In this document: positions 11,349-22,650 of the stretch, piece by piece | How positions within the stretch are numbered: the first letter of the stretch is position 1 | How the letters are laid out: each line of letters begins with the position of its first letter | Origin: Gnetum montanum | Lineage: Eukaryota; Streptophyta; Gnetopsida; Gnetales; Gnetaceae | Assembly: GCA_015680685.1 (NCBI GenBank) | Contig: MNCI01012668.1 | Location: forward strand, 62,001 to 126,000 | Reading direction: 5' to 3' | DNA length: 64,000 nucleotides | Notes under the pieces: model-generated | Databases searched by the model: none | Told to the model about the DNA's origin: nothing | Seen by the model: only the letters and a program-made list of their open reading frames with translations | Made by a program: the position numbers and the translations under genes

Positions 11349-14187
11349 ATGGCACCAAGACCTAAGAGACTACAGGAAGAAGGATCATCCCAACCAAGGG
11401 ATAAGTGACCTAAAGGAGGAAAGGGCTAATAGCAATAGTAGGCCCAAGAGGAAGCAATAGAGACATGCACTAGCACCTCTTTGAGAAAATCCTAAAGTGG
11501 AGTGTATCTCACAAATTCCCATAGCTGAGATTGGGCAATCACAAAAAAATGAGGTGCTTTCCAAGAAGTCACTTTGACTGAAGCCTGCCTAAAGCATAAT
11601 CATTCCAAGAACATTTGAGATGTGGTTTCTCAAGAACTAAACTTTGGTTCTTTCTTGGACTTGAAACCAAAATAGGTTAAAAAACAATTGAACACCTCTC
11701 CCATGTGGCCTATCCTCACTTCTAGTGGGGAGTGATACATGGGAGAGATGTACCTCTTCTAGAGCAATAGGCATGAAAATTCCATAGTGAAGATAAAGGA
11801 CATAAATGTGTCCTACTTTGTGGAGGCCATTGTAGAGGCCCTTAGTTTTCTAGATACTGAGGCAACCTTGGTAAAAATTTCAATGTAGGTAGATCCCAAA
11901 GTGAAGAAACAATGGATCCAATGGTGCTACAAAGTGAATCGTAAGGAGTACAATGCACTAACCAAGGCAAAAAGGGCATACTTCAAAATCATGACCTATC
12001 ACCTAAATCCAACATTGAGGCCAAATAAAATCATAGCCTTTTTTATCCATGCATGTGCTGCTCTAAGCAGTGAATTCCCTATCAACAACCTACAGCTCAT
12101 ATTCCTCAAAATGAAGAAGCACTTCAAAGAAAATGAGCATGGAAGGAAGACACTTCCCTTTCTATGCCTGATTAAAAAATTTTGTAGAAGGGGAATCATC
12201 ACCCACTATGCCAATGATACGTTGCATCATGCTCCTACCATATCTTTGTAAGAGATGATAAAGGACAAAGTAGTCACCAAGTTGTAAGAAGAGGAGCAGC
12301 CATCACCACCACCCACTCAAGAAGAAATAATGCTAGAGGCTCATGCTACCATTAAGCACATGAACAAGCTCCATGAGCAACTCCTACAACATTAAGAGGT
12401 AGGATTGAGTGGTGGTGACACATCAATCTACTAGCCAGCTATGATCCATTTGAATGAGGTAACCAAAACCATTAGATAGCGAGAGGAGACTATGCCATTA
12501 TTTTCTACCCAAAGGATGCAAGTGCTTGCTAGGTCAAATCCTAGCACCCAGGAAGTAATGATGTCCCTCTTAAGATAACAACAATTTCAATAAATTTCTA
12601 GGAATTCTACCACTTTCTCAATGTGCCTAGAGGAGGGTGAGAGGCAACTATCTTGATGATGCAATACTAAGAGTAGGACATAGTGGTAGAGGTGGTGGCT
12701 AACCATGTGGTAGAAGCATTGAATGCTCTTGTAGCCTCTATGTCAAATATTACTGTACTCAAGGATGTGTAGACACCCACAAGAGCAAGTGGGAGATTTA
12801 GCCTAGCCTAGCATGAAGAGTTGCCAAACCAACTACTAGGAACCAGGCAACCACTTCCAAAGATCTTTGATCTTTCAGATAACATCACTACCACCTAGTC
12901 GGCACTATTAGAGGTTAGGCACAAGCTCCTCATTGCCAATGCCTAACTTAAGATAGCAACATCTAAGAATCATTAATTAGCTACTAAGGTTACAAAGTTG
13001 AGACCTAACTAGCTGATCCCACCGTGCTTACCCAAGTCGTAAAAAGAAATGAAGCTTTTCTACATCTTCAACATAAACTTCAAGATGCTAACCATGCAAA
13101 GGAGATGGCGATCCTCAACCAGTCCTTAGTAGAGGCCATGACCTACAACACCAAAAAGGACTTTTCAGAGGTTCACAAGGAGAACCTGGTTCTAGCCAAA
13201 GAGAATTATTGCTTACAAAACGTTAAGAACTAGAAAGATCAAATGGTAGAACTCTTACAACAGTAGTAAGAGCAGGTTGTCAAGGTGACCATGGACTTAA
13301 GAAGATTCACTATAGAACATCAAAATCTCTCGATGAAGGAGGTTCGTGCCCTTTGCTAGAAAATAGCAATTGAGGTAGCCACTTAGAAAAATAAGGTCCT
13401 AAAATTTGAATGGGTAAAAAATCATTATAGGGACCAAGTTGGGCTCCTCAAGGAGATGAATGAAAAAGAAATTCAACTAGAGAAGGCAAAAGTGAATGAG
13501 GCCCTCTAGAAACTCCAATAAGGAGGCGACATATGCCTGCCAATCTTTGATGGACTAAACATATACAACAAGGTCGAAATCCACCTCAAGGAGTTACAAA
13601 TTGAAGATATAACAAAGTACATAGAGCTAGCCAACCTCCGATATGCAAACTTGGCAATGTTGACTACCAAAAAGGCAAGGTCAATACTAGAGAAGCAACT
13701 GGCCAACTCTTACCTCTTGTACAAGGCAGAGTTCAAGCACCACAAGGACATGAAGAAAAAGTTGAAAATAATTAATGTCAAGCTTGAAGTTCTCTACATC
13801 CATTACACAGATCAACGATTGGTCACAAAGAACTTGGCCAAGAGGATGAACAACTACCAAGCATTGTAAAATTCTGCTATAGCATTCAACATTGAATGCA
13901 AACAATTCACCACCTAGTTCATGAACATTAAGGAGTTGCTCCTAGCCATGCCCTATCAATGGAATGTTCCCATACCAACTCACATCAACAATGCTACATG
14001 AACTTTGTATGATCCCTGGTCTTAGGAGGAGAAGATGAAAGCACTACTAGATTCCTTTCATCTTCTACCAGATGTAGCAACTACAGTAGGATAGCTGCAA
14101 CCACCTGAGCCTCAACCACCATATGCACCGGAAGTAGGGAAAGATCCTTCAGCACCTCAAGGGCCTCCAGCTCTTAAGACTATTTAA
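11349..14187 (+). pseudogene. Third ORF of element B, coiled-coil-rich, decayed
   Basis: ATG at 11349 begins MAPRPK...; TAA at 14185-14187. The segment 11901-12251 is an open 116-codon run with YFKIMTYHLNPTLRPNKII, FFIHACAALSSEFPINNLQL and RKTLPFLCLIKKFC. This is the best-preserved copy of the conserved N-terminal domain shared with A, C and D, and it resembles the plant transposon-protein domain seen in Athila-type ORFs. From 12900 to 13880 the frame is dominated by Lys/Glu/Gln/Leu and reads as long coiled coil (for example 13024-13233 and 13651-13869). Stops between open pieces show decay. Confidence 0.65.
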
Positions 14188-14426
14188 TATTTTTCTCATT
14201 TTTTGTCATTAGAGGAGTTCTAGCAAGTAGTTTTGTAAAGGTATTCAATTTTGTTTTCATGAATACTCATTTTTTGTAATCATTGTCAATCCATAAACTT
14301 GGGCACCTAGCATCAATTTTTGAGTCAGTCAATTACTCGACGGTTCCATACCTTTCCAAATTTTGTAAGAAGCTCGATCTTACTTTTGTTAACTTAAGAA
14401 TTAGTTTTCATTTAGTCATGTGGGTA

Positions 14427-15280
14427 TGATGAATCATCATCAATGGACTATGTTGACAAGTATGCGTCGATGCATCCCCATTGACACAACCCCATCAATG
14501 CATGATCTGAGGCATTGATGCATATGCATCGACGTAGCATCCATGTCTACCTATATAAATGCATGCATCCACTGCATTTATGGCATCAATCATTCAATAG
14601 CTTATATAAGTTCTTGCAATTTGTTTTCACAATAGTTAGAATATTTTCTAAGTGCCCATAATAGAAGTCAAGAAGTGTATGGATCCTTATTTGAGCACTG
14701 ATGTACCTGGACACTTTGGTGCGATGGCAATAAAGACAAACTTCTTGGAATACCTTGCAACATTTGGAAATAGCTTAATGTTTACTTTAATGCACTCTAC
14801 CATTTATGCAATTTACTTTCATGTCCTTAGTTAACTAAATAAGATTAATTAATACACATAAGTACGACCACCTCAAGCATAATGTTAACACTTGGTAATC
14901 CCAATAGTGCTAGTGCTTGGTAACCCAACAATGTTATAATGCATCTGAGATGTGTACAACAAGTGGGATTGAGTACTTGTGTTAGAAATTAGCTTAAGGC
15001 ATTAGATAGTTTATTAGATTAATTAATACTTAATTACTTTGTTTTGCACTTAGGCTAAAATAGATAAAATTATAAAATTATATAAATCATGTGCCTTAGC
15101 TACACTTAACCATATGTTTGTACTTCCAAAAGTGGAACCAAGAAGACAACAATCATGTCTTTAGGTTCACTACCTAGATACTATGCATTTAGAAAACTAA
15201 AGTCTATGGAATTCGAGCAAATTGCACGTGAATGCTTGTAATTCATATCGTTGGGCATAGTGTATACTCACTGCTCATCA
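14427..15280 (+). repeat. 3' LTR of element B
   Basis: Begins TGATGAATC after the run GTGGGTA and ends GCTCATCA. U3 contains GCATCGACGTAGCATC-type palindromes and a TATATAAA at 14552-14559. R/U5 text (GTTAGAATATTTTCTAAGTG and CAATAAAGACAAAC) is shared with the LTRs of A and F. It is about 75 bp shorter than the LTR at 5392-6321 and differs strongly in U3. Confidence 0.8.
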
Positions 15281-16640
15281 ACATTGAATTGATGTATTTT
15301 GAGTTTCAAAATAATAACTATAGATTGCAACTCACAATGGATCATAGTTTGGAATTGTGAGTAGGTTATAGCTTGTAGTGACTCATAGGGAGTTAAAAGT
15401 TAGTTTTCAAAAGAATTTGAGTTAGGGCAATGAACTGTGATGGTAGTACAACTCACAAGGGATTATAGTCTATCCAAAATACTACTAGAGACTAATACTC
15501 ATAGTCCATTACATTAATAAGAAGGCTTGTTCTTGAGATTCTATTTCCCAATAAATTCCAATGAACTATGACTCGCAATTTCTCATACTATGCATGACTT
15601 TGTCTTAGGCTAGTATTACCTAGGAAGTTATGGATGCCTATAATCTATATCAACATATAGCTAATTAAAACTATAAGTGGAGTGCAACTTGCAGTCCCTC
15701 ATAGTATCTCAATTGGTTATTTTTAAAAATGTTTCAAAACACAAAAATTTTAAAGCTTTGAAACAAAGGCTATAAATGTCAAAAGTGAAGGACAATTGAG
15801 GTATTTTAGCCATTTTCATGCTATGAGGACTAAGAAGAGAGCTCTAGAACATGTGTTTGGAGTCTACTAAGCATTGTTTAAGCTTTTTAACACATTGATT
15901 CTCCATCATTAAGAGAGGTAACGATTGTGAGGGATGCTAGGCCTCATGTCTTTTATCCATTATTAAGTGTATGAGATTTTTTTATACTAGAAGGCTCAAT
16001 GCTTTCATATATCGTTTGGCTTTTGTGTTGATGAGCCCAATGACTTGTATTTTGATGCAATTTTTAGTTTCATGTATTAATTAGAGAGGTTTTAGTGGTG
16101 CTTTTTTTTCTATATCATTATGCATGCTATTGTGGATGTTTTGAGAGTGGTTTTTAGGCTTAATTGAGTAGGAATTACTAATTATCTCAAGGATTATACC
16201 AAGACTACATTCACAGATATTCATATTTCTTCTTCTTTTCTTTTATTCTCTCTTTGAGCTCTTGCTTTTAACCTATCCTAGGGACAATGGTAATGAATCA
16301 TTAGTCATACACTTAATGGTCAAAGTTCATAAAGTGATATAATTCTCCACAATGCAATAAAGCCAAGGTTATCCATTTATTTTTAGTCCATGTTTTGTGT
16401 TTTGAACTAAAGGAGAAAAGAACATATTCATTAAATGATACCTTAAAAGTAATGAATTATGAAACTAGCTACTATGATGATTTATTTTTGTAGAGGCATA
16501 ATAATTAAAATGCACTTCTAAAATACATTTGATCAATTGAAGAGAATTAAAGGGAAGTGTTAAACAAACTACATAATGTCAAAGGAAAATAGAATAAAAT
16601 ATATTTATTTATCCTTTACAAAACAACATGACTTAAGAAG
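15281..16640. other. Older flanking DNA, unclassified, with LTR-like repeats
   Basis: No gene supported. 15300-15720 repeats words like AACTCACAA and CTCATAGT on both strands, and a TATAAATG follows at about 15770. This resembles the U3-plus-TATA layout of the LTRs here but has no definable ends. The rest is AT-rich. This piece is the left side of the target into which element C inserted. Confidence 0.4.
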
Positions 16641-17522
16641 TGATGAGTGGCGAGGTACCCCTACACTCAACCATACGAATACGAGCGTTTCACGCATGAT
16701 GCGGTTGAACTCTGCACACAAGCCAGTTGTGGTATTTAGATATTTACTCATTGATCACAGTTCGTTGTCTTTCCACCTAGACTAGTATTTTCTTTCTCAC
16801 GTATGGTTTAGTCCAGAGTAAGGTGTATGATGTGTTCCTACACTAATGCTACTCCTGGAGGTGATGGAAAATAATATTTAATTAAGCTAGGAGGAAAAGG
16901 GGGAGAGAGTTATGCTAAGAGGAAATAGGGAGAGAGAATCTAAGCTAGCCTAAGTATGATGACCATCCGTTCCTTAATCATCCATACACATCCTAGACCT
17001 TATACATGACTACGACTAGGATTACCAAGCGCATGGCCTAGGTATGCTACTGGGATACCAAGTAGTCACACTTAAATGCTCGTGATTAAGTCATACTCAT
17101 TCCACGTTTAAGGAGTTTATGGTGAAGATATATTAACTACGAAAGCAATAAATAATAATAAAAAATTAAGTAATTAAACTAAGTGAATGCTGCAATGATG
17201 AAGTAATCTCAATCTTTATTTCTAGTCATGTGCATGTCCAAGTACGTCACACTCAAATAAAGGATGTCATACAATTACAATCACCACACAGTGGGCATGC
17301 ACTGAGAGAGAGGGTTGAGAGAAAAATGACAAAAAAGATCCTACACTAAACTTGACTCCTCAAACTGACTAAAATACTCCTTCCCTGTGTGCCTACTGTG
17401 TATTTATAGGCTCACACAAGAACCATGATATCGCTGCTAGATACGATATCGCATATCCGATATCACTGTTAGATGCAATATCACGTACCCGATATCACAA
17501 CCCGATGAATCATGATTCATCA
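16641..17522 (-). repeat. 3' LTR of element C
   Basis: Plus-strand text starts TGATGAGTGG and ends GATTCATCA. On the minus strand, U3 carries several GATATC-centred repeats (17420-17500) followed by TATAAATA (complement of 17401-17408). Confidence 0.9.
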
Positions 17523-17714
17523 TACCCCCACGACTAAATCAAAACCCGTCCTCGAGTCAAAATGAGAATAAGTTCCATTAATTACATAGTGGATAGGTAT
17601 GGGATTATTGACTAATAGGGGATCTATTCATTCCACAGTGGAGAACTCAATAGAACAAAATTGGACACAACATGAAAAATGAAAAATTCCTAAAATTAAA
17701 AAATTGGGTTAAAC

Positions 17715-20509
17715 TCATGTGATTCCTAGTGGCAGTGGCTCCTCCATAGGTTGCTTTCCCTTGTCTTGTGCTCCAGGTCTTGGGATGTGATGATGTTGAA
17801 GTAGTGCCTAGAGTTTTTCCTCTTCATTTTGGGGATCCTATGCCATCCATGTTAATGCTCTAATGTTTGATGGAGTCGGCACCTCCCATGGGCACAGTAG
17901 CTGCAGAAACATTGTGTTTGCCTTGACATACTAGGCCACAAAAAACCATCATTCCTTCTCATATGCTCTGGCTTTATCTCTATACTCTTGAAAATCTATA
18001 AGCCATTAAGCCAAGTCTATTGTGACATCTTTTTATCCTTGGTAGCTTACTTTAACCACTGCCAATTTTGAATTTGTGACTTCCAGCTTTTGCAACATTT
18101 ACTTGTGCTCTGCAAATTCTACATCATATTTGGCATATGTGGTAGCTACCTGCTTCTCGAGCTCTATCCTTAGGCACCCTGCTATCAACATGGCTAGATT
18201 GGCATACCGTAGATTTGCCAATTCCATGTACTCCGTAAGATCTTGGATCTACAAGTCTTGGCTCTTAAGTTCAGCTTGGTGGGCAAATGCATATGTGTCC
18301 AATATGGCCTGCCAATCATTGTGTGGTTCACTAAAAGCATTAATGTGGGCCTTGGCCATATGGATCTCCTTTTCAATGATTTTTTTGTACATCCCCACCT
18401 GGTCTCGAAAGTGCTCCTTTAACTTTTTGTGCCACTTGGCTCATTCTGCCATGCACTTATTTCGATGGCCATCTTCTAACAAATGGCACATACCTCCTCC
18501 ATTGAGAGGGTTCGATTTTCCCTGGCCAAACAGTTCATGTCCTGGTTGACCCTGATCAGCTGTTCTCATAGTCATTGAAAATTTTCTTCAAGAATGCTCT
18601 TTTATTTCTTCACAAAGGTCAACTAAAGATTGTCAGCAACAAGCTGTTTATTTTCTTCTTGTAAGGCCTTGAGTGTCTTAACTTGTGTGTAAGTTTGTGT
18701 GTGTGCCATGGAGGCATTCCAGTCGACCTTCTCTTTTTCCTCTATCACTTTTCTATTTTTTGCCAGCAATTTGTTGAGTTGGTCCATCTTGAAGGTGTCT
18801 AGCTAGTCTGCGGGAATGAATTGAGAGGGATCCCGCTACGCTGCTTGTAGGGTTACGAGCCTTTCTTATAGTCTTATGACTTCTACCTCTATGTGCTTGA
18901 CCCTTATTTCTATCATGACCAGCTTTCCTTTGGTGGATATGAGGTCTAATTGCGCTACCATAACATCTTGTGGGATGTCAAACAAGGACATCATTACCTA
19001 TCCTGTTTGCAATAATCGATCAAGCACATCCTCATGCTTCACAGGAGTCATTGAGGGATTAGCCAGAGTTTGAGCATCACGTGCTCCAGTGAAATCTAAT
19101 GATGGCACAAAAGGAACGTTAAAAGATTCCTTGATGTGGTCCATGACCACCTCTACGGCTCCAACTACATCTTGGTGTTGCATGACCACCACTGTGGCTC
19201 CTTTACCAGTTTCGAGTTACACCTGAAAGGATGCAGCATTCCCTAAAATCTGTTGTGATCAATGACTCTCCTATCCTCCTATCTTAATGGACAACTCACC
19301 CCTTGCACGATCTACAAAGATAGTGGGTTGTATAGTATCATCGATAACGTGGAAAAGATTTGCATCATCACGACTTCCCCAACTGACTGTCTAAGTAATG
19401 GCCCTGAGATGGCTCATTGATGGTCGATAGTATTACGGTAGTGGCAGTTGATCTCGTTGGCTTATGCTAGGCCCTACTTCTTACTATTGACTGGGTCCCA
19501 TGCTTGGAGGTTGGCTGGGCCCTACAAGTTGGGTTGCAGTGGGCCCCACCATCTATGCTTGCTCTTGTTCTAGCCCCAGCATCTCACCAGCAATCTTCCT
19601 TGCAACTGGTGGCTTTAGAAATTCAACATATGAAGCATTTTGGGCTTTCTTGAGGACATCATTGGTGTATCCTCAAATACCAACATGCTTGCATAGCTTC
19701 CTAATGAGACAAGGAAAGGGCAACGCAAACTTCCCTGTCTTACATTCCTCAAACCGCCATAAGATCTCCATGAAGTATAAATGAGGCAGGTTAGTGTTAA
19801 CCTTTCTCATCAATATCACACATCCTCTGGCCACATATGTTAAAATTTTGTTTAGTCCTTTTGTGGGGAATATGTGATAAGTTTCTATTTTAAAGTAGAT
19901 TTTCTCTTCCAACATCAATTCTCCATAGCTCTTATCTTCTTTACCGTACGCCCTATCTAACCAAAACTTTCGTGCATCAACATCAGAGTGGGTGGACAAA
20001 CGAGCAATCTTTCACCCTATATTCAAAAGGTTTAACACTTCCAAAATGACTTGGATAGAAAAATCAACAGACACACCACAAATGTTAATTGTGGTGCCTT
20101 CTTCTTTATTGTGCTAGAATTGGTACGTTTCTCCTAAGTACAAGGCACCACTTTTGGAGAGGATAGGCCATAAGGGAGACCCCTTGAGGTGGTCCCTAAT
20201 GGCCTCAAGAGTGAATTTTGTGAAAGGTCTAAAGTTCAATTCCATGATCACTGCAGCTGATGTGGACCTTTCACGAATGGTCTAGACACATTCCGGGGGC
20301 AACGTGAGGTCTCATCCCTGTTCAAGCACTGCAGCAACTCCACCTTCTACCTATCTTGATTGCACAGTGGCAGGGTCTTCTTGATGGATACTAAGCAATT
20401 TCTCCTCCTACTCTACATGTTGTTTGGTAGGAATTTGCCCTTTACCTCTCCTAGGTTTCTTAAACACACCTTGAGAGGGACCTTCTTGTTGTGCACGCTT
20501 TGGGGCCAT
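17715..20509 (-). pseudogene. Third ORF of element C, coiled-coil-rich, decayed
   Basis: Start ATG complement of 20507-20509 (MAPKRAQEGPSQG...), stop TGA complement of 17715-17717; both ends align with A, B and D. The segment at 19999-19673 reads FWLDRAYGKEDKSYGELMLE, YHIFPTKGLNKILTYVARGC, NLPHLYFMEILWRFEE and LPFPCLIRKLC, the conserved N-terminal domain. The C-terminal two thirds is Glu/Lys/Ala/Leu-rich coiled coil. The retention of this ORF in an element without pol suggests it was useful to the element or needed in cis. Stops are present, so the copy is inactive now. Confidence 0.65.
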
Positions 20510-21010
20510 CTGCAATCACACAGGGCCAATCATTAGTAAGGTTTCTTACCAAAGTTAAGTTATACCTTACTTCCTACCTTCATGAGTTAATTATACTTCT
20601 ATGTGATTTTAAAGTTAAGTGTTTTTATGGAAATGTCCCTGCAAGATTTTAATATTTGGTCCATTTTGCTTAGGTGGTTTCAAAGTGTAATTCTCGGTAT
20701 AGGTAAGGAGATGAAATTGTTCTTGGCACATGTTTATTATTATTTTTATAACTAATTACCCTTGATAGTGTCCTTCGGGTGATGAAGAATTTCAAAAAAT
20801 TTTATGCGCAATTTAATGTGTACCCCTCCTCCACGATTAAGCTAAACACTCTGGGTTCAAGTAGGTTTAGACAAAATGAAAATCGAAGTACCAACAAGCG
20901 AGTTATGGTTCTCAAAGCAAGAGATGTGCAATCACAAGTTGTAGAAGAAAATTTGAAAGAGTTTCCCTGCATGAACAGTTGCAAATGATGGTGACAGGCA
21001 TGGGGGTCCA

Positions 21011-21075
21011 TATATTTATATATTCTTAGGACGTGATATCGCATACCTACTAGCAAGGACCCGATATCACATCCT
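21011..21075 (-). promoter_or_regulatory. Internal promoter-like module, element C
   Basis: On the minus strand GTGATATCGGGT and GCGATATCACGTCC precede TATAAATATA (complement of 21011-21020), about 500 nt before the third-ORF ATG. The same GTGATATCGGGT word occurs in the element's LTR U3, next to its TATAAATA. GATATC arrays are not found in the LTRs of A, B, D or F, so the match is specific to C. Confidence 0.55.
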
Positions 21076-21382
21076 ACCGAAAATACGGCACTTGAAAAAT
21101 TTACCAAATTTTTTAAAATTTTTAGAAATTCTAAGGTATAAACTGAGGACATGTAGATCAATGTAAAGGGGTCCAGGGTAATACAACTAATTTTGAAGGC
21201 ACAAAGATTAGAATGGTGTAAAATCTAACAATGAAAATCATGAAGAGTAGGGGGAAAAAGGATATGTGTTAATTCATAGGAAAAATTGAACTAGAAGGAT
21301 AATAAGGGAAAGAAGAATCATTGGTAATACTTAGAGGGTATTGAATGATGTGCAGTAGATGTGTTATAAGTGCAATTACATG

Positions 21383-21441
21383 GGTTATGCAAGTGGGTCC
21401 TCCCCAAAGCAGGTTCCAACCTATAGTGCCCTTGCATAACC
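21383..21441 (-). other. Conserved hairpin H1, element C copy
   Basis: A perfect 11-bp inverted repeat, GGTTATGCAAG with CTTGCATAACC, around a loop containing CCTCCCCAAAGCAGG. It is the cleanest copy of the hairpin found in all six elements. Confidence 0.6.
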
Positions 21442-22650
21442 ACACCTTAAAATGTCCGTGGGCATTAGAAGGATTAAATGTAATCAACACCAATTCCAAA
21501 AAACACACACATGTAAATATTACTATGATGAGAGGTGAATTCCATGCTACCCAAGTCACAATCCACAATTATATGAATAACGAGGTGAGGTGAATTGTAC
21601 AAGGAATTTCAGAGATCAAGACATGAGGTAATTGACTCAGGGCACAATGAATACTATGTGTAAGACATGATTAATGTGTCATTAACCCATCATTCCGAGA
21701 TCAAAACGAAGTCCATTCCTCCAATCAGTGACATCGCATTGCTTCATCCAATGATGGACAACCATAAGAGCACCATGACAGGAAGGCGTATGATCACTTG
21801 GTGTTTCATACAAGGGAGGAATGATTTTTGCTTTGCTTTGCGGAACTTTGAGCTTGATCTTTTCTTCTTCTTTTTTTCTTTCTATGTGGCTTCTATGGCA
21901 TTCTTTTCTTGCTCTTCTTCTTTTCTTTTCTTTTCCTTTTTTTTTTTTTTGAATGCTTAATCCGGAGAAGCCACCTACCTTCAAGCATGGGTACATATCT
22001 TTCCAATGGGACCCCCTAGATTAGCATTATTTTTTCTTGATTAAGTGCCTTTTGAGTACTCTTACTCTCATTTTTCATTAGATCTACAAGGATCCTAGTA
22101 CAACCAAGTTGCATGATAACTCCCACAAATGTCACCAAAGAGAATCCACAAGTCCCCTTGATGTCACACCCTAGCCATTCGCACTTAGTCCATCCTTCTT
22201 CACTCTCGTATAATAACACAAGGTTACTTTCAGTTTTCATGATTAAGAATATCATTGTACCTAGGGTAGAACCCCTTATTAATAGAATGGGTGGATGGAT
22301 GTTGTGGGTTTGCTGTTCAAATAATTAATCACTTGAGACTTGATAGCATAAAACAACACCTTAACCAACGGTTCACATGAGTGTTTTATTCCTAGATGAG
22401 ATTACTCATAAAAAGGTAAAAATATAAAAAGACAAAAAGGCAAAAAGATCAAACAATAAGTTGAAAAGTGGAAAACTGAAAAACAAAAATTTCAAAATTA
22501 AAGGAAATGAAAATTATTTATTAATCCTGCTTGTTATTAGAATGGGGGGTATCCCCCATAACTAAACAGTTGAACATGGCTAGGATTAATAAATGAAGAA
22601 TTGGGATCCTTGCATGTTGGAAATGTTGGAACTCAGTCATACTTACCCCA

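Larger units (their letters stand above)
6322..15280 (+). mobile_element. Element B, Ty3/gypsy (Athila/Tat-like), internally deleted
   Basis: Plus-strand copy with gag, protease and a shrunken pol, third ORF and a 3' LTR (14427-15280). The primer-binding site and the first part of gag are missing: gag-like sequence starts right after the LTR at 6321. RT, RNase H and the N-terminal half of integrase are absent. Target-site duplication cannot be checked at the left; the base run after the 3' LTR is ACATT. Confidence 0.8.
20510..22650 (-). other. Region between gag scar and third ORF, element C
   Basis: Contains the internal promoter-like module (21011-21075), hairpin H1 (21383-21441), a pyrimidine-rich tract (21858-21952) and the post-pol block shared with E (near 21980-22330 and 46060-46470). 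No pol sequence and no supported gene. The Lys-rich ORF opposite the pyrimidine tract is low-complexity. Confidence 0.55.

Noticed and set aside
21682-21996. Lys/Glu-rich ORF opposite a pyrimidine tract in element C
   Set aside because: Low-complexity CTTTT tract in a region with no homologous reading frame in sister elements.
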